A DNA stretch of 64,000 nt from Narthecium ossifragum (lineage: Eukaryota; Streptophyta; Magnoliopsida; Dioscoreales; Nartheciaceae). Of the stretch, positions 43,988-56,698 are shown in pieces. The translations under genes were made by a program, and so were the position numbers. Under the pieces are notes generated by a model. That model was not told where the DNA came from, did no database searches, and was given only the letters and a program-made list of their open reading frames with translations. Each line of letters starts with the position of its first letter. The first letter of the stretch is position 1. The stretch lies in the NCBI GenBank assembly GCA_963920575.1, contig OY986971.1, positions 6,388,779 through 6,452,778 on the forward strand, given 5' to 3'.

Positions 43988-45130
43988 TGGTTATACACTT
44001 GATATTCTTTCATTCAATTTCAGAACTTTTTCCTCATCCGAAGAAGCTTCACTTCCTGCAAAAGATAATACATCAAGACAACGATATAAAGGATTATAAC
44101 TGCTTCTCCAAGCCAAACAAACAAGATCAACATGGAAGAGGTGGAAAAAAACCATGTTAAAGTACTGGCAGTCAATAACCATCACATGTATGACCAATCT
44201 TCTCATATTAGGTCACTGAATTCACACAAAAACCCAAATCTGAATAAAAAATTCAAGACATGATATGATAAGAAAAGAAGAACCGGCCCATAAACTTTGA
44301 TGTTCTAATCACCGAAAGAAAGAAGTCATAAAACTCGAGCTTTCCTAGACCTAACCAAAATATCCAAGAATCATGTTTGTTGCACTTTCCCCTAAACATC
44401 AGAAAAAAAAAGTTAGGGAGCGATCCAGAATGAACATCCACACATACAACTTTAAAACTGTGCATGAACAATCAACAGACTGCAACATATACCAATAGCA
44501 CTATAACGATCTTTCAACCAATACTGCCTCCCATCATTTTTATCGATTCAACTGCACTGGTACTTGATACCTGCAGCCTATGTTCATTGCATTCAGAGCA
44601 ACACAGAGAGATCCTGGTTTCCAACCCTAATGTCATCTCCCATTCTCCCATTGCCCCTCCTCCTCCATCCCCCCTCCCCAGCTATTTTTGATGTCATCTC
44701 CCACCCATCACCTCCTCCCCTTCCGCGGAAACCCAGTAGCCCTTCCTGTCGCCGCCGACCTCGCTCAGGGATTCGAGTGCATCTACCACCAAAAACCTCG
44801 CAAATACTCACACGCCATGTTATCTAAACCCCCCAATACACACACACACAAAAAAGAAAAAGAAAAATCCCATAATCGAACTCTTACGTGATTCCATGCT
44901 CATTTTTCTATCAAAATCTCATCACAGAGCAAAAAACCCATTTTTTTAAACCAATTGAATGAGCTAAACATAAATCAGGGAAAAAAAAGTACGAAAGGAA
45001 TCAAATCAATACCAGATTGGAGTCTCGAATCCCATTAGATTTCTTCATCAGGAGATCAAAAATCCAACCTTTCTCCTTCTTGATCGAGCCGAGCTCGATT
45101 ATTTTGTGGTAATATTTATCAAAGGCGTCC
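43988..45130 (-). promoter_or_regulatory. EIL 5' leader, probable intron and promoter
   Basis: On the minus strand a TTTTGCAG acceptor ends near 44058, so the 5' UTR is probably spliced. A candidate first exon lies around 45010-45130, with a GTATTG donor near 45009. The short frame just before the ATG contains a stop, so it is leader rather than coding. The exact start of transcription is not visible. Confidence 0.4.
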
Positions 45131-46090
45131 ATTCCATGTCAGCAATGACGTAATACCTATTTTTGTTAATTTAATCAAGATTATTATTGTATATATATCA
45201 ACTAACCTTCTTTCTCCTATCGCCAATTATACCTGTAATTTTTTATTTTCAGCTGTGGTTGGATTCATCGCGGTATGACTCATCCCACACTTCCAAGTTT
45301 GTTTCTCGGTACGTGATATGGGTGGATATATACGAGATTATATTTGAAAATATATTCTCATGGGAGATGATATGAGTGGTTAAACTATGTTTAATAAAAC
45401 ATAAAATAAGGTGAGAGAAGATATAATCAAATATTTTTTTATTTTTTTATTTTTTAATTCAATGAATTTCATTTATGGGATTACATATCCGACCCCTTTC
45501 AGGATTATTTTATCATGTATATGGGATATGGAGCCTAAATGGAATATTATCTTATCCCAAAAACACATTGAACAAAGTGAGTTCACATGATTACTAATCA
45601 TATCTCATCTATGATATACTATAATATCATGAAACAAATCAGGCCCACAAATTTAAATTAAAAGGTTGTCCGTGGCACTGGCAACTTTTAATTTGGAGGT
45701 TTTTTATTCAGAAAGATAAGCCTCGTGCTCAATTAGCCAAACATCATGCATGACTTCATCCAGACTTAGATCCTCCGAGGAAGCATCCCAAAAGGCATTG
45801 CTCCGTGCTCTCTGAATGCATCTCAAATCTGATTTAATCCGCTATTTGTTTGGTTTACTATATCAAGTGATTTCTCTATGCATGTACCTGTTCAATCCGT
45901 TCAGAGTGTTTGGTGTGCTGCATATGGGGTCTCACTTCATTTAAAATAGCCCTTTGATGTAGCATGATACTCTAGTACTATTCACACAATGCACCCATAT
46001 GGTGATAGAATGCATAGATGATAGAAGTGTCAGGCTAAATACACCGTAAGGATTACTAAGGATGCATTAGCAAGCCCAGTATGAGGTGAA
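45131..46090. other. Intergenic AT-rich DNA
   Basis: No gene, repeat unit or RNA could be supported here. Confidence 0.5.
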
Positions 46091-46095
46091 TCCAA

Positions 46096-46335
46096 TGTTG
46101 GATTTAACTCCTTAATGTGGTCTAATTATAACTTGAGTAGGTTTAACTCTTGAGTCAAGTCCTGATTCTACTAAAAGAGCCCAATTAATCAGAGTCTTAT
46201 TCCCACTCAGATGATGGAGTTTAACCTCAATTAGAGTTCTATCCCTATGATGGTTAGACACCATATATATAGAAGTGAAAGTGTCCAACCATCATAGGGT
46301 TAGAACTCTAATTGAGGTTAAACTCCATCATTCAA
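46096..46335 (+). repeat. Rearranged 5' LTR with inverted duplication
   Basis: The first 166 bp match the 3' LTR. Then 51 bp (46211-46261) are repeated in reverse (46281-46331) around a 19-nt loop that is itself inverted relative to the 3' LTR. The rest of the LTR is not found. Confidence 0.75.
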
Positions 46336-47212
46336 GTGTATATAATAAGTAACTGTTGAGTTTTTTGCAGAAACCACCATGTGTTTTATGGTATTTACGT
46401 TTTCTGCCTTAATGCTTTTATACTGCTTCGATTTCTGAACTTTTGGAGGGCTTTTTTGCGACAGCTTTCTTTAAGTTAGCATAACTTTGTCGTTTTAAGT
46501 CCGTTTTTATCCCGATTTGAGCCAGTTGACTTGTGAAAGTGTAGGGAATTTAAAGATGATATTATTGTTACCTGATTGCATGATGATAAATTATTTATTT
46601 ATATTTATGTTATCATGCTATGAATTAAATTTAGTAATTCCGTTCACTATCACAACATTCAAGAGTTGTTTTCGCGTAGCCCCAAAGGGCCCGGAGCACT
46701 CTATGGATTAGGGTGGTGAATTGAGGGCTGACGGTCTTCTCTCTCTTGGAATTATATAAAGGTGCAATCTATTACAGTAAGCCCAAAGGTGACTTTGATA
46801 GGATGCAAAACTAAAAGTTGAGGTTTACTTACTTGTATTGCATAAAGATGGGGAGTTCTCTTGCCCAAAGGTGTGAATAACCCCTGATTTATGTAATCGG
46901 TAAGATGAACCACTTATAGTATAACTAGTATATGGATCACAGTCTTTGCATAATATTAGGTATATGTCATATTTGATTTTATGTTCTTTCATTATTCATA
47001 TTATAGTTTCTTAAATGATTAATGGGAGACATGTATTGTTATGACATTATGCTATGTTATGACTGTGTGTTTAATTAGTTATTTTCGCTTATTGTGTGTC
47101 ATAATTCTTGCCCAAAGGAGTTTTATGGTTATGCAATAAGTGTGTTTTGCGGAATTGTATTAAAGATATATGCATCATTAAATTGACTGTAGATATACTT
47201 TATTCTACAGCT

Positions 47213-47784
47213 ATGACCCCTGCATCTCTGTCAACGCATCTTTCTAGCATTCCCCAACTGAATGGTTCTAATTATGGTGATTGGCATGAGCAGTTAGAAA
47301 TTATCTTAGGATGCCTAGACGTGGATTTGGCCTTACGAGTTCCTAAACCTGATGATTTAACTCCCACTAGTTCTGATGCTGATAAAGATTTTTATCATAA
47401 GTGGGAGCGGTCGAATAGATTGTCTCTAAAGATCATTCAAAACTCGATCTGTAGGACTATTAGAGCATCTATTCCTGTTAATGGCTCGGCCTTTGATATT
47501 CTTGCCTCTGTAGAAAACAACATAGTGGATCTGATAAAGCTTTAGCTGGATCTTTAATGTCTCAATTGACCTCCTTAAAGTATGAAGGATTTAGTGGGGT
47601 GCGATAGCATATTTTGAGTATGAGTAGTACAACTGAGAAATTAAAAGGACTAGGTATGGAAGTGTCTGCCACCTTTCTAGTCCAATTCATCCTTAACTCT
47701 CTCCCATCATAGTTTTCTCAATTTAAGATCTCTTATAACACACATAAGGAATTATGGAATTTAAATGAACTTATATCCCAATGT
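47213..47784 (+). pseudogene. Copia gag, N-terminal part, broken
   Basis: MTPASLSTHL at 47213 opens a Copia-type gag frame (LNGSNYGDWHEQLEIIL, typical of the UBN2/DUF4219 class). It runs to a stop at 47543-47545 after a frameshift. Two further stops occur before the frame resumes in the zinc-knuckle part. Gag would form the retrotransposon particle. Confidence 0.7.
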
Positions 47785-49094
47785 GTGAATGAGGAGGAGA
47801 GGTTAAAGAGAGAAGGTTTTCCAGCTGTTCATATGAATTCCCAAGAGCACTTTAAAGGCAAGAAGGCGAAGAAAGGAAATACAGGACCCAACAATCCAGC
47901 ATTTAAAGTTAAAGGACATCCTCGCAAATTGAGGTGTTTCTTTTGTAAAAAGGAGGGACATCTCAAGAAGGACTGTGAGAAGAGAAGAAATTGGTTTGAA
48001 ATGAAGGGTATGCCACTAACTTTGGCATGTTTTGAAACCAATTTTATTAATGTTCCTTCTAATTCATGGTGGATTGATTCGGGTGCTGCAATTCATGTTT
48101 CAAATTGCATGCATGGATTCCCTTCAAGCCGTAAACCAAATCACAATGAGCAATGGATCTACATGGGGAACCGGGGGAAGTCAAAGGTCATTTTGATTGG
48201 GACCTACCGACTTATTACAGACTTCGGATTCACCATGGATCTTCAAGACACTTTTTATGTTCCTTCAGTATCTAGGAATCTTATTTCTGTTTCAAGACTT
48301 GACTTAGATGGTTTTTCATCTAGTTTTGGAAACTCAAGTTTTAGATTGTTTAAAGATTCTATTTTAGTTGGTACTGCAAACTTATGTGATGGTTTATATA
48401 AGTTAAATTTGGATGTGTATTTTGCTCAATCTTTACTTGCCTTGAATATGAATGTTGGTATGAAACGTGGTATTATGGATGAGAGTTCATCTAGCTTGTG
48501 GCATAGGCAATTGGGTCACATATCGAAGGAGAGGATGACTAGATTGGTAAAAGAAGGAATTTTACCAAATCTAGACTTTAATGATTTCGGTATGTGCATC
48601 AGTTGCATTAAAGGTAAACAAATTAAAAGTCATAAGAAACATGCCACTAGAAGCCATGAACTCTTAGAATTGATCCATACCGACATATATGGCTATCTTT
48701 CACCTTGTTTAGGAGGGCAAAAGTATTTTATCACCTTTATAGATGACTTCTCACGTTATGGCTATATTTTTCTGTTGCATGAAAAGTCTGAAGCTTTGGA
48801 AGCCTTTAAGGTGTACAAAGCTGAAGTAGAAAATCAATTGAACATAAAAATTAAAATTGTGAGATCTGATAGAGGAGGTGAATATTACGGCCGTTATGAT
48901 GAATCAGGTCGTAATCCTGGAGCTTTTGCCAAATTCCTTGAACACAATGGCATAGTAGCACAATATACAATGCAAGGTAATCCCCAACAGAATGGTGTGG
49001 CCGAAAGGCGTAATAGGACTTTGATGGACATGGTGAGGAGTATGATGGCAAACTCTTCTTTACCCTTATTTTTGTGGGGCGATGCCTTGAAAAC
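47785..49094 (+). pseudogene. Copia zinc knuckle, protease and integrase, cut at 49094
   Basis: CCHC knuckle CFFCKKEGHLKKDC, protease WIDSGAAIHVSN, and GAG-pre-integrase HHCC (LWHRQLGH ... CISCIKGK). The integrase core has all three catalytic acids: HTDIYG, RSDRGGEY and the E of NGVAERRNRT. The frame is open until it meets the nested element after WGDALKT. Confidence 0.88.
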
Positions 49095-50623
49095 TGGCAC
49101 GTCTTGAAAAGTGTCGTAGTCTTAATAAGAACGCCAAAATTAGAAATTTATAATCCGAATCACTAACTAACTACATTATGGGTAGATAGCAATGAGTCCG
49201 AGTCGAATCCACAGGGAACTAATGGTTTAAGTCGTATAGTAGGTATAATTCCTAGCCAAGGAGTTGGGAAAAAGATAATCTTTTGAATTTTATCTAGAAC
49301 TAAATTAAAAAGATAAGAAAACGAATAACTAATGAAAGATAAGATAATGCCAAGGAAATCTAATCAATAATAAAGAACTTACTAGGTATTCCTAAGATAA
49401 GAGCAGATAAATCAACTTAGATGATTTCATATAGTCGATAGGTGAATGGCTAGAACTCCTACCGCTCAACGAAGACGTCGGGGATAATATCAAGAATGGA
49501 TATTGGTAAATAATCAAGATGGTCCTGGCACCTTGAGATCGCCTACTAGAATGTATCAAGGATTAGAGTTAACTTAGTGGTTCTGGCACTGGCATTGTGG
49601 TTCTAGCACATACGCAATCCCTAATCTCGAATAATGATGAATAACGGATTAAGAAGCGGTCATAATGGTTCTAGCATTATGTGTAATGGTCCTAGCATTA
49701 CAAGGCTCTTAATCTCGAGAAGGAAATCCTCACATCCATGGTCCTAGCACGGATGTTTGATGAGAATCTCTAATCTCAAGCCCTAACATGCACAAGACCT
49801 AAATCTAGGGCATATAGGAACAAATCATTCATCTAACATATAAATCAACACCAATAGATATAAAGAAAATATCAATCAATCCATTCAACCATCAAAGTAT
49901 GATTTACAACTCATAATCTATAGAAAACCCTAGAAATAACTTTACTACATCATAGAATCCCAAAGCTAGGGTTTAGTTACTCATCTTAGGAAGGAGATCC
50001 GTCGATGAAGGTTGTCGCCGCGCTCCACCCATGGATCTTCCACCAAAGATCTAACCTAATTTGTGAAAAAGAAACTAAGAGAAACCCTAAGAGATCAACA
50101 AAATTCGGTCATGGAAGGCTGCCAAAACGCCCCCAAAGAAGGCTATTTATAGCCTAAGACAAACCCTAACTCGGATTAGTCAATTCCCTTTTATTTTTCC
50201 CGCAGCGCCCAAGGAGATCGATCTCCTTTGGGATGAGATCGATCTGGTTTTCCGTAACTGCTTCTTCTGCACCTCTGTACTAAAAATAGCATATCTTCCT
50301 CCAGGAAACTCCAAATCACGAACCGTAAAAAGTTCTGAAATCTAGACTTCAAGAGCTTTCCAAATATGTATAGCACATCATCTGGTTCTTCCTGAGTAGG
50401 TACAGTTTTGATGTCAAATATGGTCCATCTTTGCTCCTTTGCTCTTTTGCTCCTAGCAGGTTCTTTATTTGTTCGTTTTAGCACGAGACTTGATCTAATC
50501 TTCGTTGAGGGTCCTTAAGTCTGAAATGGGGAAAAGACAATCAAAATAGCATTGCTCGGAGACTAACGAGACCTAGTTAAAAGGGTGATTTGTGCACTTT
50601 TCACGTCTTATCACACCCCCCAA

Positions 50624-53061
50624 CTTGATCTTTGCTAGTCCTCGAGCAAAGCAAGATAAAAATAAACATAAAGCAGTAAACCTAACTAGCCACTTTCATA
50701 GGTCTCACGATTACACTTAGCATGTGTAACAAGCCTTTTTAAACCCCTGGGTGGCCCAAGTGGAGGAGTTATAGTCTCCTGAAGGTTTCCGGTGATGATA
50801 CCCACAAACATCTATACATCCCCTTGACATATCATCAGAACTCAATTATAATATTCATTAACTCTAATGCATCAAATAGAAATAATATTCATGAATGTAT
50901 TCTTTAATTTACAGACACATAAAAGTTGAGTAAATACAAGTATGTCATAACACACTTCCAATACTTCAACATATTTAATCATAATTCAAAAATAACCTTA
51001 ACACTGCAGTGTGTGAATAAAGTTCCACATGCATCAGAGTCTCCATTATATCCAAGCATTCAACTGTTCAAGATCAACATTCTAAACATGCACATATTTT
51101 CCACTATCACATAACAATATTTGTTCTTTATTTCAGACACATACTTTTTTTTCTTTAGGAAATTCAACCGTTTTACGCGAACAACATGCTGGTTAGGCAC
51201 CCTGCCCGGTTACTAGGTATGAAATCCTTTTTCTTCATTTCTCTTTTTTTTTCTTTTTTTCTTTTTTTTCAGGTAATTCAACTGTTTTTCGCGAACAGCA
51301 CGCTGGTTAGGCATACTGCCTGGTTACTAAGTTGAAAACCCTACACTTTCAGACAGATACTTTTTGTGAACAGAAAATTGCATGTGTTCATGTATCTTCT
51401 GTGACATGACAGAGAACAGTAAATCTATCCCAGTCTTAGGCTCAGAATCTAATTTCAACTCATCCACATGTGAAAGTGCTCAGTGCGATAAGATATGTCA
51501 TGTTATCCCTAAATCATGGTAAAAGTGTTAAAGTATAGAGATAATACCATGCATAGCTGAATTTGCTAGACTTTATATGACATATAAATTTCCGAACAAA
51601 TCATCAAATAGATTTCTAAATCATGCATCTTTATCAATAAAAATCATAATGTCATTCTTTTGACATGTTTTAAGGGATGTATAATAGACATGAATTCCCT
51701 AAGAATTCTACCCCCAAACTTAAATGTAATTGTCCTCAATTACACTAAGTCATAAAAATAAAGCAATGTATAAAGGGTAGAGATCACTATAAGATCGTGT
51801 CAGAATAGTCGTCTTCCGTATTATAATCACCACCTCGCCCACACAACGGAAACATCGCCACCAACAAAATGCATGTCTCTAGAAAATACAATCTATATCT
51901 GGCATTAATATCCGCCTATGAGTAATGTACAAAGGAAAACCTGTCATAAAAATACCTTTCCAAAAAGTCAAATAGAATAGAATGGAAAATATATCATTAA
52001 TAGGAAAAAGGCATATAAATTGTTAAAAATTTCGGCAGAGTTTCCTTTGTATTTCTTGAATATGTAGCCTGTACAATCATTCATCCACATAATTTAAAAT
52101 ATAGACATTAAAATATATTAAATCATCCACGCGTAACATCTAAAATAATCAGCATCCATAATATCGTCCGGATTGATGATCGTGATCGTCCGATCGAAAA
52201 ACTGGGCGTTGGAGTATATAGATCGCGTCCATCAGCAATCGGACGGCTGAGAACTCGCCGGCGGCGGATCGACGGTGAAACTTCGTCGCCGGAGGACGGG
52301 AAGGGCTGGGATAGAATCGTGGAGGGCCAAGGAGTTTACTGGTGAAGTCTGATCGAAGCATAGTGGCCTCCAGACGACGGAGCGGCGGTGGATGGCTCGG
52401 AGGAAGATGATCGGAGTTGGAAACCGGCGGTCAGAGCTTCAATCTAGATAGGCAAGGATCGAGGAAGGATCGTGGAGGCCTAAGGAAGTCACCTATATGA
52501 TTTATTTGAAGAATTGGAGTTCCAGGAGGCGAATAGAAGATGGTCGGAGAGGTTGAGACTGTCGGTGGTGAGATCCAGTGAGATCTAGGCCGCAAGCAAA
52601 GTTTTTGATGGGTGGGAAGTGTTCGTGGCTGCCGGAGGACACTTCTGGAGGTGGCTAAGGGCGTTGGGAAGCAGTGGAAGAGGTGATCGGAGATGGCCGG
52701 TGAAACAGGGGAGGCTCACCGGCATCGGAGGAGGTGATATTGAGGGAATACGAGGTCGGGAGGAGGTATAGGAGAAGATGGCGGTGATGTAGGTTGTAGT
52801 TTTGAGGGACGGGGATGGCTGGAGAGACGGCGATGGTGGGCAGCATCGTCGGCTCGGGGACGAGCCGACGAGCCGGGACGACGAGCTGTGAGAAGAGATA
52901 GAGCGGGAGGAGAGAGGAAAAACGAGGAAAAGAAAGGAAATTTAGGAAAAATCCGAAAAAATAGAAACAAAACATAGAATAATCTTAGAAATTAAGGAAA
53001 ATTCTAAAAACTCGGGAAAAATCCGAAAAACTACTAGGTTGCCACCTAGGAAGCGCTCGGT
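50624..53061 (-). other. Non-coding part of the nested element
   Basis: About 2.4 kb without a credible ORF. Two similar blocks with CGCGAACA and CTGGTTAGGCA at 51159-51222 and 51272-51335, each near a T-run, form a tandem duplication. 52150-52900 is GC-richer than its surroundings and may be captured host sequence. Confidence 0.5.
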
Positions 53062-54861
53062 TTATCGTCTTCCGCTCGACGTTATGCTATAAAGATCAAA
53101 ACCGAATTTGGGTGCCCGATGGTTCCATGTAAAGGAATACATTGATTGAAACATATAGAAGATGTGCAAACATAATTCATCAAAGATGAAAGACTGGTCC
53201 CAAGTAATGAAATCATTAAAAAAATTAGTTAGTGACCAATCACCATCCTGCAAACGATATGCTTCAATAAATCTGTCTATCGTCATATAGGCTTTTGGTG
53301 GTCGATGGGTGAAAGTAAAGAAATACATGTTCCTAAGAATGGCGAGGAGGTGCAAACATGTTTTATCAAAGAATAAAGAAGGATTCATGGCAAACAATTC
53401 AGTAAAAGTTTTAATCATGGGCCAATTGTCATCCTTCAAGCCATGAATTTCAATAAAAAGATCCATCCTCAAGTGGTCTTTTGGAGGTCGATGATTGGAG
53501 GTAAAGAAATACATGGTCCGAAGAAGGGTAAAGCCATGCAAACAAGCTTCGTCAAAGAAAAAGGGAATGTCTGTAGCATGCAAAGTGCTAGAAGGATTAG
53601 AGGTCTTTATAAGATCTTTGATGAAGTTTCGATGAAAATGAGCATAGTCTCTACTCAAAATCAGGTCTATCCTCCCCAAATGTTGAACTAGTGTGGATGA
53701 CATGAATGGTAGAAGCTCAAATTGAGGCTTTCTATGAGAGGTTTGGCTAACATCACTAGATTCCTGATTATTATTTAAACAAGGCAAAACACCATCATCA
53801 TCCAACACGTCAAAAACCGGTAACTGATCATTATATGTACTTTCATCACCATAATCATCAAAAATCGGCAAAATATCACTCGCATATGATGCCTCAAGTA
53901 TTGGCTCATTATCATTAAAAATATCATTCACCGGTAATGACTTATCATACTGAACATTATCATCAATAGCATACTCACACACCGGTAAGTCCTCATGAAA
54001 CATATCAATGATATCAAATACAGGCAATATCTCCTTAGTCACATCATCATCAATTTGTTCATCGAAAACCCGCAAGTTATCATAAACCATACCACCATCA
54101 CATGCCTCAAAATCATTAACCAGATAAGCATTATCAATACCATCATTAATCGTAAGAGGCTCTAAGTCACACATGCGTTCATCCCTATCATCATTGTCAT
54201 GAACAATATGAGGTAGTTGTCCATTCAACCATTTAATATGTGCCGCCGACCAGAAATCATCAATAATATCATCACACACCGGCGAAACATCATTCAACTC
54301 ATCATGAACAAGTGAAGTCTCATTAGGGATCGCATAATTGCAAGTGTCACTAACATTGGTAAGTTGGGTATCACAAGTAACATCATTAGAATTAGAGAGT
54401 GCCGACTCATTCCTACAATCATCAACCGCATCATCGTAGGATTCCATCAAAGATGTGAGTTACTCAATTTGGGCTTGTATCCTAGCTATTGATTGCGACT
54501 GGGAATGTACAATTTCTACTAAAGATGGGTCTACTTGTGCTTGCGGTTTCAAAGAAACAGAAGGCTCATACCAATGTTGGGGTGGTGGGTATTGGGGTCG
54601 AGAAGGATAAGACGGTTCAAAACTAGGTGCATAGTGCGGGTTAGGATAGTAATCTTGGTGTTGAACATTCGGAGGATAGTAACCATGGTATTACCAATTG
54701 GGGTATGTATGACTACTCAAATTCGGATCATAAGAGTATGCATGCAAATTATATGCTGGATTTGAACAATCATATATGTCATTAACATAAGCGGGTGTAT
54801 TACTAGATGGTAAAGAATAATCATGTAATGCATCACCCGGTGGCATATACTTATCGGCCAT
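53062..54861 (-). pseudogene. Acidic repeat-rich ORF of the nested element, unknown function
   Basis: The only long ORF of the element, about 600 codons in one frame from the ATG at 54861. It is broken by TAA at 54691-54693 and another TAA near 54462. The uninterrupted part (54450-53062) is 462 residues. The N-terminal piece is Tyr/Pro-rich. Residues 1-240 of the open part are very acidic, with recurring LPVFD-like motifs at about 142, 172, 194 and 210. Residues 297-452 hold three copies of a module with FFDE.CLH, MYFFT and HRPPK. No zinc knuckle, protease or RT motif. It might be a divergent gag-like structural protein, but I do not recognise it. Confidence 0.6.
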
Positions 54862-56698
54862 GTATATCAATCAAAATAATCAAGGATCACACCAAAAAGA
54901 TAGAAATACGTTACAGTGGATGGTCCAAGAATGAGACGCCCATCGTCGTTTAGATGTTGTCAAATTTCGCACGGCGGTGTCTTCTATCAACACAAAGATA
55001 TAGAAATGTTAGCACAAATTCTATTTTTGTATTTTAAAATTTTAATTTTAATTTTTTTTTATGGTTTTCGTTTTTTTTTATAAATAAATAAGAACAAAAG
55101 AAACAACTAGTTGGAAGCAACTACACTAAGTAAACAACTTAAAACCCTAATTAATTCCCCGGCAACGGCGCCAAAATTTTGGCACGCCTTGAAAAGTGTC
55201 GTAGTCTTAACAAGAACGCCAAAATTAGAAATTTATAATCCGAATCACTAACTAACTACATTATGGATAGATAGCAATGAGTCCGAGTCGAATCCACAGG
55301 GAACTAATGGTTTAAGTCGTATACTAGGTATAATTCCTAGCCAAGGAGTTGGAAAAAAGATAATCTTTTGGATTTTATCTAGAGCTAAATTAAAAAGATA
55401 AGAAAATGAATAACTAATAAAAGATAAGATAATGCCAAGGAAATCTAATCAGTAATAAAGAACTTACTAGGTATTCCTAAGATAAGAGCAGATAAATCAA
55501 CTTAGATGATTTCATATAGTCGATAGGTGAATGGCTAAAACTCCTACCGCTCAACGAAGACGTCGGAGATAATATCAAGAATGGATATTGGTAAATAATC
55601 AAGATGGTCCTGGCACCTTGAGATCGCCTACTAGAATGTATCAAGGATTAGAGTTAACCTAGTGGTTCTGGCACTGGCATTGTGGTTCTAGCACATACGC
55701 AATCCCTAATCTCGAATAATGATGAATAACGGATTAAGAAGCGGTCATAATGGTTCTAGCATTATGTGTAATGGTCCTAGCATTACAAGGCTCTTAATCT
55801 CGAGAAGGAAATCCTCACATCCATGGTCCTAGTACGGATGTTTGATGAGAATCTCTAATCTCAAGCCCTAACATGCACAAGACCTAAATCTAGGGCATAT
55901 AGGAACAAATCATTCATCTAACATATAAATCAACACCAATAGATATAAAGAAAATATCAATCAATCCATTCAACCATCAAAGTATGATTTACAACTCATA
56001 ATCTATAGAAAACCCTAGAAATAACTTTACTACATCATAGAATCCCAAAGCTAGGGTTTAGTTACTCATCTTAGGAAGGAGATCCGTCGATGAAGGTTGT
56101 CGCCGCGCTCCACCCATGGATCTTCCACCAAAGATCTAACCTAATTTGTGGAAAAGAAACTAAGAGAAATCTTAAGAGATCAACAAAATTCGGCCATGGA
56201 AGGCTGCCAAAACGCCCCCAAAGAAGGCTATTTATAGCCTAAGACAAACCCTAACTCGGATTAGTCAATTCCCTTTTATTTTTCCCGCAGCGCCCAAGGA
56301 GATCGATCGCCTTTGGGATGAGATCGATCTGGTTTTCCGTAACTGCTTCTTCTGCACCTCTGTACTAAAAATAGTATATCTTCCTCTAGGAAACTCCAAA
56401 TCATGAGCCGTAAAAAGTTATGGAATCTAGACTTCAAGAGCTTTCCAACCATGTATAGTAGATCATCTGTTTCTTCCTGAACAGGTACAGTTTTGATGTC
56501 AAAGATGGTCCATCTTTGCTCCTTTGCTCTTTTGCTCCTAGCAGGTTCTTTATTTGTTCGTTTTAGCACCAGACTTGATCTAATCTTCATTGAGGGTCCT
56601 TAAGCCTGAAATGGGGAAAAGACAATCAAAATAGCATTGCTCGGAGGCTAACGAGACCTAGTTAAAAGGGTGATTTGTGCACTTTTCACGTCTTATCA

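Larger units (their letters stand above)
49095..56698 (-). mobile_element. Non-autonomous Ty3/gypsy-type LTR element (Athila/Tat-like PBS)
   Basis: Minus-strand element with two LTRs of equal length (1519 bp; 5' LTR 55180-56698, 3' LTR 49095-50613), TG...CA ends (TGATAAGACGTG ... GTGCCA). The purine tract TTGGGGGG is next to the 3' LTR (50614-50623). A primer site TGGCGCCGTTGCCGGGGAA lies just inside the 5' LTR (about 55156-55174), as in Athila/Tat elements. Four flanking bases AAAC are repeated (49091-49094, 56699-56702). The internal 4.57 kb has no protease, RT or integrase, so it must be mobilised in trans. The LTRs differ at scattered sites only. Confidence 0.88.

Noticed and set aside
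47108..47212. In-frame ATG at 47108 upstream of the Copia gag
   Set aside because: The segment before MTPASL is not gag-like and contains a PBS-leader style CCCAAAGG repeat; the start at 47213 fits Copia gag better.
52149..52975. Minus-strand open frames in the GC-rich part of the nested element
   Set aside because: Short, Pro/Ser/Leu-rich, no domain and no matching start context.
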